In this document: one piece after another, positions 44,837-57,099 of the stretch
Layout of the letters: each line of letters begins with the position of its first letter
How positions within the stretch are numbered: the first letter of the stretch is position 1
Origin: Fremontodendron californicum
Lineage: Eukaryota; Streptophyta; Magnoliopsida; Malvales; Malvaceae
Length of the DNA: 64,000 bases
Assembly: GCA_030761205.1 (NCBI GenBank)
Contig: JAULJL010000024.1
Coordinates: forward strand, 13,381,122 to 13,445,121
Direction: 5' to 3'
Notes under the pieces: model-generated
Databases searched by the model: none
What the model was told of the DNA's origin: nothing
Seen by the model: the letters and a program-made list of their open reading frames with translations, nothing else
Position numbers and translations under genes: made by a program

Positions 44837-46474
44837 TAGCTTTTGCTAGTCCTCGAGCAAAACAAAATAAGAACAAAGTAAGAAAAATTAATCTAATCCA
44901 CTTTTCTAGGAAATCAAAGTGGCACTTAGCATGTGACATAAGCCTTTAAACCCCTAGGTGTCCCTAGTGGACGAGTTTAGTCTCGTGAAGGTTTACCAAA
45001 ATGACACCCACAAACATTGAAAACATAAGAAAAACTGAAATATACTAAAAATTATTACTCATAATCCTTCTAACAGAAATTAAAGAAAAAGACTGGACAT
45101 GTCTTATAAACTAGTCAATAGCTTAAAGAATTTCACAAAAAATCATGTTTAAATATATATGGTTTAAGTTAAGCAAACATTAACACAAATATCTCAATCA
45201 AAATAATTCAAATTCAAACTTAACCTCAACTTCTCAAATGGAATATGTCGCAACCTAAAAAAAATAACGACGAGTCTCATCGCAAGACTTTATTATTCGT
45301 TAGGCGTGACATTTAAAAAAAAATCGAGGAAAAGTCGACTTAATTTCTCTAGAAAAATTAAGGTTTTGAAAATGACCTTAAAAAAGACATGGAGTCGCCA
45401 ACAATCTTTTTTAGCTAGGTGTGATCGGCCACCTATTAAAACCGGTTTTATAAATATTTTAAAAATTAATTAAAACATTTTAAAAACCAATTTCAAGTCT
45501 GCGTTTTAAAACCAGAGAAATCAAAGAAGCGGGTTCGGGAGTCGGTTACGTGCGGGGAAGGATTAGCACCCCCACAACGCCCGTATAAATCGGTACCTTA
45601 TTAATCGTGTATTATCTCAAGTCTCGGTAAAGATTGGTTTTAAATTTAGTATTTCAAGTTAATCCCCAATTTAAAGAAAAATAATTCAATTTTTATTTGA
45701 AAATGATTCGGAATTTATAAATTCAAAATTTTCCTATATTCCCCAACAAACGTGGCAAAATATAGAAATTTTTATTAGTTTTGAAAAACTTTCCGAATCA
45801 TTCTCTTTTTTTTTGAAAGAAAGATATTCCTTTATTAATGATAATTGATGATATTCCCTCCAGCAAACCCGGTAGAGAACTCATGAATTATTTTAACTCG
45901 AGAATATCTTTATTTTTTATTGAAAAATCATTATCCTTTTGAAAACATTTTAAAAGATATGAATATGTATATGCATGACATAAATAAAATAACATAGCAA
46001 AATCTAAATAATATAATGCAACCTAAATGACATGGCAAACATGAATGATATGGCATATAATTTAAATGACATGGAATAAAATAATGCTATCATATAATAT
46101 GCATGAAAATAAAATTGCAATGCATGAAATGTATTTTTTCCTTTAATTAAGGAAATCCGTATATCTAAAAAGATATCCGGCTACCTTAGGAAAATATGTC
46201 AAATTAAATATTCTAAAACCAAAATACTTTGTGATTGTTTGAAAACAATTTTGAAAAGCTTGAATTAACAATAAAAACTGGGCTAAAATTTTTTAAATTG
46301 CTCTAATTTCCTAAGTTTAAAAAATCCGAACTTGACTACCCTTAGCCCGGGACTTGAAAAACCATTTTTAGAGTTTAAAAGGCTTAGAAATCACCCTAAG
46401 TCAGTAGCTAACCCTCCTAATCAGCCCACTCTAAGTAGATTAACCAAAATAGAAAATTGGTTTTTCTTTAAATT

Positions 46475-46880
46475 CAATTATGACTCCACTGTCCAGTTTT
46501 AATCCACGATTTTTTACCCTATTTTTAAAAATCCCAAAAATTCTAAAAAAAATACTGGAGACTCAGGACATGTAAAACTACACGAGAAAAAATCGGCTTA
46601 ATTTTTTTTATCAAATATGAATTCCCAGAAAAACCAGAGATGTACGAGTTTTTGGAGGAGAAAAAACTGCTTTGTTTTTCTTTAAAATCAATTATGACTC
46701 CACTGTCCAGTTTTAATCCATGATTTTTTATCTTATTTTTAAAAATTCCAAAAATTCTAAAAAAAATACTGGAGACTCAGGACATGTAAAACTACACGAG
46801 GAAAAATTTTCTTAATTTTCTGATCAAAGATGAATTCCCAGAAAAATCAGAGATGTACGAGTTTTTTGAAAAAAACTGAA
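46475..46880. repeat. 214-bp tandem duplication in the solo LTR
   Basis: TGACTCCACTGTCCAGTTTT occurs at 46481 and 46695, each followed by AATACTGGAGACTCAGGACA. Confidence 0.9.
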
Positions 46881-47942
46881 AAAAATTGCTTTGCCAACAC
46901 ATTTTTTTTTGTCCTTGATAAAATCATTTAAAAATCAAAATAAAAATATTTGAAACTCATAAAATGACTTGAAAGCAGTAGCTAGGACTTTTTGAAAGTT
47001 AGATAAAAATTGGCTAAGTAAAAAAAATCACAAAGGTAGAATAATCAATTTGACAAACTTAATTTTCCACAAGTGTGCTCAAGAGAGCATGATCTTGAAC
47101 CATTAATTGGCTCAAGTCATTATTCAAGTGGCATGAACATGAAATGCATGAAACAATGCAGCAAACATAATGCATGAAATGCATGGATCTAAACCTAAAT
47201 GTAAGGAAAATGCATGACATAAATAATATGGCCTAGACCTAACATGAACTTGCATGGCATTTAATGTAACCTAAACCTAAGACATGCATGACATTTTCAT
47301 AAACACAAGGCATGCTTAATTCAAAAATCCAACCAAATATCATGCAAATGCAAAAACCTAACAACTAGCATGACAAAAATACAACACACAATGCAAAACA
47401 CATGGAGTAGCCAAATGGCCCCAAGCTTCAACAAGCATGGCATTTTCACAAACACTTGGTATGCTAGCATGAAAAACAAAGTCATAACACAAAAATCACA
47501 CAAGCATTTTCACAAACACCTAATATACCAAATCTAAAACATGCTCACTAAGATATAAAACAAGAATCATGCAAAGAATCACACAAGCATTTTCACAAAC
47601 ACTTAATATGCTAACTCTAAAACATGCTCAAATTTAAACAACATGAAAACAGAAAATTAAAAATGCAAAAACATGATATCTAAGACATAAATGGCAACAA
47701 ACAAAGCAACCAAATTAAATATTACTTAAGAACATGAAATAACATAATATTTAAAACATCAAAAATAAAGAAAATAGCATAAACAATATGGTAAAATGAA
47801 TCAAAAACAACAACTTAAAATAAATAATGTAGGCCATTTGGCCATGGTGAGTTTATTGTAAAAACAAAATGTAAGAAAAATATACTTAAGAAAGGAAATG
47901 AAGGAAGAACAAAAAACATTATTTTAAAATGAAAACTCACCA

Positions 47943-48125
47943 AGTAGCTTTTGAACGGATTAAGCTATAAACCCTCAGAGTAGCTTTTGAACGGATTAAG
48001 CTACAAACCCTCTCACAAGTAGCTTTTGAACGGATTAAGCTATAAACCCTCAGAGTAGCTTTTGAACGGATTAAGCTACAAACCCTCAGAGTAGCTTTTG
48101 AACGGATTAAGCTACAAACCCTCTC
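47943..48125. repeat. 36-39-bp tandem repeat, five copies, downstream of the LTR TATA box
   Basis: Units AGTAGCTTTTGAACGGATTA start at 47943, 47979, 48018, 48054 and 48090. They alternate between CTATAAACCCT and CTACAAACCCT. They lie about 100-280 bases after the minus-strand TATA box, in the presumed transcribed part of the LTR. Confidence 0.92.
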
Positions 48126-48659
48126 AACAAAAACACTATGACTCACCATCGGGATAATCCTAATACAAGTGTATAGACTATCTCACAAGGGGTAGTGGGT
48201 GATTTCAACCAAAGGCCAAGACCCTTTATTTATAAGGTGAGCACCTCCTTGGCTTGACATTACAAAGGGATGTGGGATTGGGACTTAGGCTCAAAAATAC
48301 CCATGGCTTGATCAAAAAATCTATAACTAACTCTTGATTTTTAACCACTTGATTGAAAAAAATCATAAGCTTCCTCATTCCTTTGGGCTTGGGCAGGCCA
48401 GCACTTCTCTTTTCCAGCCCAGCTCTGATTTTTTGAAAGGCCCAAAAAAAGCCCTTTTCGGTTGCTTGGTGAAATGACCATTTTGTCCCCCGGATGCAAG
48501 TAAATATCAAACGGACTCCAAATTCAATTTTTCTTTTTTTAATACTTCCAAAATAATAAAATATTGAGTTCTGGAAGTTTTCAAAATTATCCGAGTCCGT
48601 TTGCTGTTTATTTGGATTTTTTTCTTCCCAAAATGTTCTTTTATGCCCTTACTTTTTAC

Positions 48660-49062
48660 CATTTTTTAAACGAGCTCCAAATCAAGATTTTTCTTCACCA
48701 ATCTCTTCAAAATAATTAAAAAGTGTGATCTGGAAGTTTTCATAATTTTTGGAGCTCATTTGGTATTTTTTTGGGATTTATCGGCTTGAATTACTGCATA
48801 GGAGGCCCGGGATTTGGCCATTTTGCAAACGAACTCGGAATCAAGATTTTCTTTCGCCAATCTCTTCCAAATAATTTAAAAATGAGATTTACCAAATTTC
48901 AGAATTTTTGGAGTCCATTTGCAATTTTTTCGGGATTTATCTTTTTGAATTACTGCATAAGAAGCCCGGGATTTGGCCATTTTGCAAACGAACTCGGAAT
49001 CAAGATTTTCTTTCGCCAATCTCCTTCAAATGATTTAAGAATGAGATTGACAAATTTTCCAT
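48660..49062. repeat. 159-bp repeat in the solo LTR U3
   Basis: CCCGGGATTTGGCCATTTTG occurs at 48806 and 48965, with a more diverged copy upstream. The + frame at 48771-49064 only reflects this repetition. Confidence 0.85.
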
Positions 49063-51044
49063 AATTTTCGGAGTCCATTTGCTATTTTTCCCAAAATTTT
49101 CCAATTTTGCCCTTTTACCTCCGAAACCCGATTTTGCTCAAAACAAATCCGATTTTCAGATTTTCTTCAATCTGAGCCTTGGGCCATCCTTTTTAACCAT
49201 TCTTCATCCATTGGAGGCTTTGGTCTTACCAAGTCGGGCCATTTCTGTGATTCTTCCCGATTTCACCGAAATCCACTAGAAACCCTAATTCTCGGTTTTC
49301 TCCCGGATTGACTTTTCTTTCGGTTTTTCTTGCAAGTGACTTCTCCGTTACCCGTAGTCAGTGCTTATCTTTCATTTGGAACCTTCAATTTCGACCAGTT
49401 TGATCGTTTAAGCACTTTTCCCCAAATTTCTTGGATTAGGGTTTCTTTTCTACTGAATCTCCAAATCCCAACTTCCGAACTCCATATCTTTCAATGTAGA
49501 CCTCGGATTATCAAAATTCTTTCGCCATTTTTCAATTGAACTTAAAATCTTGATTTTGAAAGTGGGTTGACTTTTTCAGTAGTTGACTTTTTGGGGTTGA
49601 CTTTTTCGGGGTTGACTTTTTCGGGGTTGACTTTTTTTCAAGTTTGTCTTTTTGTGCTCGCCCTCTTAAACTAAGTCTCGGAGTACCACCTGCAGGATGA
49701 AAACAGTCTTTTTATACTCGAAAACATCAATATGGGAAGAAAACATACCTGTTTAGTGGTCCGGACAAAATTAGGTGTCTACAGAATACTCTCGTGATTT
49801 CACTCTATATAGTGGAGGTAAAGTTTTTACACTCAATCAATCTTTTGAAAATAGTTCTACCATATGCTTGCTTGTCCATCTATTCTACACTATTAAGAAC
49901 ATACAACTCCGTGATCAATAGGTCTTTATTTGAGGTTGTAATGGGGCTATAGGGTGAAGGAAGAAACAAAAAATGGTAAGAAAATCACAAATAATCCCGA
50001 AGAACTAGTAGAGCACAAAAAACTGGAGCATATAACATCTTGTTGGCTCATATCTTCATTCTCAATATTTAGTACTCCAAAGACTTCATAAGTTATAAAT
50101 TTCAATGCACCCTGTACATACTTTTTTTTTTCTTCTGAAGATGAGATGCATGACACATGAATTCACGCATGTTTGACATTACTCTTATTATTCACCAAAA
50201 TAACATCCCATAAACAAACAAGAACTCCCCAATTTTTTTTTTTTAATCATCAAATTCAACATACATGAACTCCATCGACACATAAGGTCTCATAACATGC
50301 TCTACTAATCCATTAGGATTAGGGTATATTTTTGTTTTTCTGAGTTGAAGTCTCAAGTAAATGGGTTTCATGAACAAAAAGCCATATTTAGGCTCAAAGG
50401 GCTTTCTAGTGAATAAATACATTAAGGTGTAGGTAATTTGGCTTTGGTGATTTCAATCCTAATGCCTCTATCATATCTATGTCGGCATATGCATCAATAT
50501 AGTCTCAAACGGTTAAAGCAAGTTCTAGATAAACACGTGATTATGAGAGCACACAAGAAAAAAAATTGGATTGAAATGCATAATGTATCAACCATATAGG
50601 TTCAAAACTCACAAGAATGTTTATACAAGTCGATATCAAGTCTAAACATGTTTCTTAATTAACACATCATATTAACATTAGCTCATGAAAAATGATATTC
50701 TTAATTCTCATGAAAATTATTTTCACTTATAAACCAATTTTAGATTTACATAGTTCATGTCTCATCATTGCATTGAAAGAAATTAAAACACACAAATAAA
50801 CAAAATATTAACTAAAGACTCAAAACAAAACAAACTAATGCAACCTAAATAAACCTAAATACTAAATGAAAAATTAACAAACAAACAAAATAAAAGGGAA
50901 AAGGAAAAGGAAAAGGAAAAGAAAGCAAATCTGATTATGGCATGTCTCCAAAGCTTTCATCCATTGGGTTGCCTCTAATTAGTGCTTAATTTATTATCTT
51001 CAACATGACATTTACCCCCTTTTTATTTATCAAGATATGTTGGT

Positions 51045-53861
51045 TCATGGAGTGGTACCTCCTCCAGAATTGTGCTCCACAAAGGATTCATAATAAGGTT
51101 TTAGCCTATATCCATTTACTTTGAATTCCTTATTAGTTTGCAAACTTCGAATTTCCATTGCACCATGAGAAAATACGTTAGTAACAATAAAAGGTCCAAT
51201 CCATCGAGAATGTAACTTACCCATAAATAGTTTAAGGCGTGAATGGAATATAAGAACTTTTTGTCCAACAACAAAATTCTTCCTTGAAATCATCTTATCA
51301 TGAAAATCCTTAAGTTTTTTTTTTTTCCTTATAGATCCGTGAACTCTCATAGGCATCATTTCGATTTAATCAAGCTCATTTAGTTGGAGCTTTCTTTGCA
51401 CCCGCAGCATCCATCTCCATGTTACATTGTTTCATCGCCCAAAATGCCTTGTGTTCTAATTCAACTTGAAGGTGACAAGGCTTTCCATACACAAGTTTAA
51501 AGGGTGACATTCCTATTGGTATTTTATATGTTGTCCTATATGCCCAAAATGCATCATTAAGGCAAAAACTCCAATCATTCCTATTTAGATTCATGGTTTT
51601 CTCTAGAAAGGACTTGACCTCTCGATTTGACACTTCAATTTGCTCACTAGTTTATGGGTGGTATGGTGAAGAAACCTTAGTAAAGCTTCAAATGAACAGT
51701 TGCAAAAATAGTTACCTCCATCGTTGATTATGGCTCTTGGTGTTCAAAATCTTGCAAAGATGTAAGTATTCACAAAATTTATAACAACTCTAGCATCATT
51801 AGTTCGAGTGGCTTTTGCTTCTACCATTTTGACACATAATCAATAGCAAGAAGTATGTAAAGATTACCATATGAAGAAGGAAAAGGTCACATGAAATCAA
51901 TGCCCCAAACATCAAAGATTTCAATAATGAGTATACATGTTTGTGGCATTTGATTCCGTGCACTTAAGTTACCTGTTCATTGACAACGATCACATTATTT
52001 TTAGAAGCGGAATGCACCCTTCAACAATTTAGACTAATAAAATCCACTCTCAAGTACCTTGAGAGCTGTTCTTTTTGCTCCAAAGTGCCCACCACATGCA
52101 TAAGAATGACAAAAAGTTAGTATAGATGAAAATTCATAATTAGGTACACACATTCGTATCATTTGATCCGCGCAATACTACCACAAATATGGTTCATTCC
52201 ACACATATTACTTTGTATTCTTCTTCAATTTATCCTCTTGAGTACGAGTCAAATCATCTGACATCCTCTTGGTGACTAAGTAATTCACAATGTCAACATA
52301 CCAAGGAGCCGAAACTTCCACAGTAAGTAATTGCTCATCTGGAAAGTGCTCACTAAAAGGAAGGGCATCTTCATTATGAATGAGGCGACTAAGGTGATCA
52401 ACAACTACATTCACTTTCCTTCTTGTATTTTATTTCTAAATCAAATTCTTGCAAAAGAAGTATCCACCTTATAAGTCTCGGCTTGGCCTTTTTATCAGTG
52501 AGTAGGTACTTAAGAGCTGCATTTATCAGAATACACAATTACTTTAATACCAATTAAATAAGGTCAAAATTTTTCTAAAGCAAAAATAACTACTAATGGT
52601 TCTTTTTCAGTTATGGAGTAGTTAAGGTGCGCATCATTCAAGGTCCTTGATGCATAATAAATGACATGAGGTAGCTTGGCAACTCGTTGTCCCAATACTG
52701 TTCCCACGACATAGTCACTTGTATCACACATTAACTCAAATGGAATACTCCAATCAGGTGGTTGAATAATGAGGGTCATGGTCAAGAGCTCTTTAATCTT
52801 TTCAAATGCCTCTTTATAGTTTTCATTGAACTCAAACGCCACTTCTTTTTTGTAACAACTTGCATAAGGGTCTTGCAATTTTTTGAAAAATCCTTGATGA
52901 ATCTTCGATGAAAACCTATATGCCCAAGAAAAGAACGAACATCTCTCACACTTGTGGGAGGTGGTAAGGAACGCACAAGATCTGTCTTAGATTTATCTAC
53001 TTCTATTCCTTTAGCAGATATGACATGTCCTAAAACTATACCTTGATCTACCATAAAATAACATTTCTTCCAATTAAGTAAAAGGTTAATATCCATGCAA
53101 CATTTAAAAACAAGTGTAAGGTTATCTAAACATTTATCAAAAGAGTCACCATAAACAATAAAATCATCCATAAAAACCTCTATGATGTTTTAGACATATT
53201 ATGAAAATATACTAACCATACGCCGTTGGAAAGTGGTAGGAACATTGCAAAGACCGAATAACATGCGTTGATAGGAAAATGTTCCAAAGAGGCAAGTGAA
53301 TGTTGTCTTCTCTTAGTCATTTGGTGCAATCACTATCCGATTATAACCTGAATAACCATCAAGAAAGCAATAATGAGTATGGCCTGCAAACCTTTCTAAC
53401 ATTTGATCACAAAGGGTAAAGGAAAATGATCTTTGCGAGTATTAGAGTAAGTTTTCGATAATCAATGCAAACCCTCCACCCAGTTTGGACACAAGTTGAT
53501 ACAAGCTTATTCTCCTCATTCTTAACCACTATGATGCCAAATTTATTTGAAACAATTTGGATCGGGCTCACCCATTTACTATCTTAAATATGATAAATTA
53601 CACCAACATCTAGCAATTTCAAGATCTCCTTTTTCACTACCTCCATCATAGGAAGGTTCAATCGGCGTTGAGCTTGCCTAGTTGCTTTGCTCTATCCTCA
53701 AGCAAAATTTGGTGCATGCACATAGAAGGACTAATCCCTTTTATATCGACTATGGTCCAACCTATAGCCGTTTTATGATCTTTTAACAAACAGATTACCT
53801 TCTCTTCTTGCAATGTTATGAGACTCCTTGCAATGATTACAGACAGCATGTTGATACACAA
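51045..53861 (-). pseudogene. Athila-type pol remnant (RT, RNase H, integrase) of element B
   Basis: From right to left: RT N-terminal edge (HKTAIGWTIVDIKGISPSMC, about 53750), RT palm with FMDDFIVYGDSFDKC near 53171 and FLGHIGFHRRFIKDFSK, RNase H (PFELMCDTSDYVVGTVLGQR; SITEKEPLVVIFALEKF), linker (VDHLSRL), integrase core C-terminal part (NDAFWAYRTTYKIPIGMSPF) and integrase C-terminus (GQKVLIFHSRL, SRWIGPFIVTNV). Frameshifts and stops separate every block, so the gene is dead. Order and motifs agree with Athila-lineage Ty3/gypsy. Confidence 0.85.
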
Positions 53862-53866
53862 AATAA

Positions 53867-55561
53867 TGTATCTATTAAATCCTTACACTAAATTATGATT
53901 GTTATTGAGTATAGTAGTAAGCAAGGGTCGAATCCACATGGATTGTTCTTAATTTATATGTTATTGATTCTAATCTAATATGACTAAACACCAAAACTAA
54001 ACTTTGGGGAGGGTTTGTTTTTGTAGATGTAAAGAAAATATGAAAACTTAAAAGATAAACTAAGATTTAAAGAAACAAAATTTATATATAAAAAATAATA
54101 ATGATGAAAAATATGGTTAAGAAATCATTCGCTACCGCTAAACATGAAATATAGTCAATAATCAAAATTATCTTTCACTCTCTCTTCTAAATTTAATAGC
54201 CCTAAGACAATACACCTAGCTCAATTGTCTCGATTCTTTCCTTACTTTGTTGTTGAGAAAAAGAACAAGCACTTTTACTCAATCTCTTTCCAATGAACAA
54301 CCTAGGATAAGCTCTTTAAATTTAATTCAATGAAAGCATTCAATCTAGAAAGATAAATTATATCAAGCAATAAACACATAAGTTTGATTTATTTAACTTG
54401 AGCCATACTCTACATTGTATCGAACTAAAAGATCCCATAATCATTGATGACAATTTGCTACTTATATTTAGGAATCTTGACAATTACAGATCAAAACACT
54501 AAACTAGCAATCAAATCACTAAAATATTCATCTAGTTGCGCACCTAAATAAACAAAATAACAATTTATGACATGCAATTAGTAGAATATAACAAATTCAA
54601 AAGAGAGTTGAAACACAATATAAAATTTATTAACAAACAATTATGTCTAAGGCTTTGAAATCACCCTTAACCACAAGAAAAATTTAGTTACACATTCTTG
54701 ATGTGTTCAATAACATATTCATAAGAAAATTAAACATGAAATAAAGTAGAAGAAAAGAAGAAAGAAAGAAGAAACTCTTTGATGGTGGTTGCTTGAAATC
54801 TCCTTCTCTTCCTCTTACTCTCCTCTTGTTGTTTTCATCTTTTTCCCTTCTTGTTTTCTTCTTCTTCTTCTTCTTCTTCTTCTTCTTCTTCTTTTTATTT
54901 TGTTCTAAAAGTCTCCTCAAAATATATATAATTTGTGCCTCAAAAGATCCTATTTATATAGCTCTAAAACCTTGAGAACTCTTTCTTCCCGCGCAAGTAA
55001 TCAGTGAGGCTTCGTATTTTTTTTGGCAGGTCTCGCAGTGCTAGCATCCAGCACCATGGCACTGGGAATTCTGGTTGGCTGATTTTGGTTCTGGCGCCGT
55101 GGCTCTAGCTTCTGGTGCAGTGGCGCCAGCCTTACTGTTTTGCCTTTTGTGCTGATGCTTCTTCTCGTAATTTCTCAATCGATTTGGATGACCAATTCTT
55201 ATTCGTTTTGGTCGATTAATATACCGTTGAAAAGCTATTCAAATCATATTCAAAAGTCAAGAAGGAATTTTCTTTGAATGAAGACCTTAAAGTCACGTTT
55301 TCTTAGCAGAAAGATCTAGAGGTCAAATCTGCCTTCTTGCTTTGCACCAAGAATTTGATCTTTTTGACTCAGACATCTTCTTCCATCTTGTGATTGTGAT
55401 TTTGTAAGATCTTTAAAATCGTAATTGACATGTTTTTGATTCTTTATCTTAAATAAACCTGAAGTTTAAAAATATAACATAAGTAACCAAAATAAAAATA
55501 GAAAACATAACAAAAACTAAGAATAGAAAGGGCATAAAATGTTTAATTTATGAACTTATCA
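53867..55561 (-). repeat. Element C 3' LTR (1695 bp)
   Basis: Same family as the element B LTR but longer. It contains a (CTT)n run at about 54859-54890 and a GC-richer insert (about 55020-55140, GGCGCCGTGGCTCTAGC) absent from B. The ORF at 54684-54920 only reads the trinucleotide run. Confidence 0.75.
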
Positions 55562-56600
55562 AATACCCCCCACTTAGCTTTTGCTAGTCCTCGAGCAAAA
55601 AAATAAAATAAAAACAAAGTAAAAAAATCTAATCTAATCCACTTTCATAGGAAATCACGATGGCACTTAGCATGTGACACAAGCTTTTAAACCCCTAGGT
55701 GTCCCTAGTGGACGAGTTTAGTCTCGTGAGGATTTTCTAGGACGATACCCACAAACATTGAAAATATAAGAAAAACTAAAATATACTAAAATAATTACTC
55801 ATAATCCTTCCTTAATAAATTAGAGATAATCACTGGATAGGTCTTATAAACTAGTCAATAGCTAAAAAATTTCACAAAGAATCATGCTTGAATGTATATG
55901 GTTTGAGTTAAGCCAACATTAACACAATATATCTCAATCAAAATAATGCATATTCAAACTTAATCTCAAATTCTCACATGGGATACTCTCATGATTTTCA
56001 CTCTATATAATGGTGGCAAAATGTTTACACTTAATCAATCTCATGAAAATAGCCCTACCATATGCTTGCTTGTCCATCCATTCTCCACTATTTAGAGCAC
56101 ACAACTTCATGAATCAAGAGGTCTTTATTCAATATTGTAATGGGCTATAGGGTAAAGGTAGAAAGAAAAGATGGTAAGGAAATTACAAATAATCCTAAAA
56201 AATTAGTAGAGCATAAAAACTAGAGCATATAACATCTTGTTGGCTCATATCTTCATTTTCAATATTTAATATTCCACTAAGACTTCATAATTGAATTTCA
56301 ATGCACCATGCACATCTTTTTTCTTTCTTTTTTTTTTTTTTTTTTTTTTATAAAAAAAACGAGATGCTTGATATATCAATGCACGCATGTTTGACATTGC
56401 TCTTACTATCCACCAAATATCATCCCATAAACAACAAGAACTCCCCAAAATTGATTTTTTAATCATCAAACTCAACATACATGAATTTCAACAACACATA
56501 AGATCTCATAACATGCTCTACTAATCCCTTAGAATTAGGGTAGAATTTTTTTTTGAGTTGAAGGGTCAAGTAGATGAGTTTCATGAATAAAAAGGCCTAT
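55562..56600 (-). other. Element C 3' internal region (truncated)
   Basis: A polypurine tract (minus AAGTGGGGGGTATT) is followed by non-coding Athila tail homologous to 2893-3900 and 44837-45245/49784-50400, including the 41-bp conserved block at 55689-55729 and a T22 run at 56328-56349. No pol follows. Confidence 0.65.
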
Positions 56601-56616
56601 TTAAGCTCAAGAGAAA

Positions 56617-57010
56617 TTATAATTTAGGGTTTTAGTCAAAATCAGGAAATTCAAGAAATCGAACATGCTTCTTAAATAGAAAACAGATAAAATGCTTCTT
56701 AAATGGAAAACAGATAAAATGCTTCTTAAAACCAAAACAATAAAAAATAATATAATTTCAAAGGAATAAAAACCAGAAAACGAAATACACAACTGAATGG
56801 TAGCAATTCTTTTTTGAAACTCCTTAAATTAGTGGCATGCTTTATCCTCAAAAGCAGCTTTAAACACGTAAAATACAAAGAATTTGAACTGAATTTTAAA
56901 AAGAAAAGAGATTAAAATTTAGGTTTTTAGCCAAAATCAGGAAATTCAAGAAATTGAAAATGCTTCTTAAATAGAAAACAGAAAAAATCTTCTTAAATCC
57001 AAAAAATTTA
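56617..57010. repeat. Duplicated segment with ATGCTTCTTAAATAGAAAAC repeats
   Basis: GTCAAAATCAGGAAATTCAA-type sequence at about 56634 recurs at about 56928 (294-bp spacing). Within it a 26-28-bp unit is repeated up to three times. Confidence 0.75.
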
Positions 57011-57099
57011 CATACCTCAACCAAATAAATGCAAGCTTCCACCATTATCTCTATCTTCCTTTTATTCTCTTTGTTTCGTTGGATTTTCATATCAAATGT

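Larger units (their letters stand above)
45246..49783 (-). repeat. Solo giant LTR (4538 bp) with intact 5-bp target duplication
   Basis: The minus strand begins TGTAGACACCTAATTTTGTC and ends GGTTGCGACA. GAATA flanks it on both sides (45241-45245, 49784-49788). Across it the element B sequence rejoins smoothly (CTTCTCAAATGGAATA|CTCTCGTGATTT, cf. 55972-55995). It is therefore a solo LTR left after LTR-LTR recombination, of the same family as 17141-21972. A TATAAATAAA box (minus) is at 48226-48235. Confidence 0.93.
43309..53866 (-). mobile_element. Element B: old Athila-type retrotransposon, 3' LTR and broken pol, 5' part missing
   Basis: The left LTR (43309-44820), a polypurine tract after it and a pol remnant reading leftward define an element on the minus strand. 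Its sequence stops at the N-terminal edge of RT (about 53861), where the LTR of another copy begins, so gag and the 5' LTR are absent. A solo giant LTR was later inserted at 45246-49783. Confidence 0.75.

Noticed and set aside
44577..44939. 120-codon minus frame with hydrophobic stretches
   Set aside because: It straddles the LTR/internal border of element B and would include the polypurine tract. The pattern is accidental in AT-rich DNA.
47943..48125. Regular repeat as a CRISPR array
   Set aside because: The units are nearly identical with no unique spacers, and they lie in a plant LTR.
54684..54975. Poly-lysine / poly-phenylalanine frames
   Set aside because: Translation of a (CTT)n run in the element C LTR.
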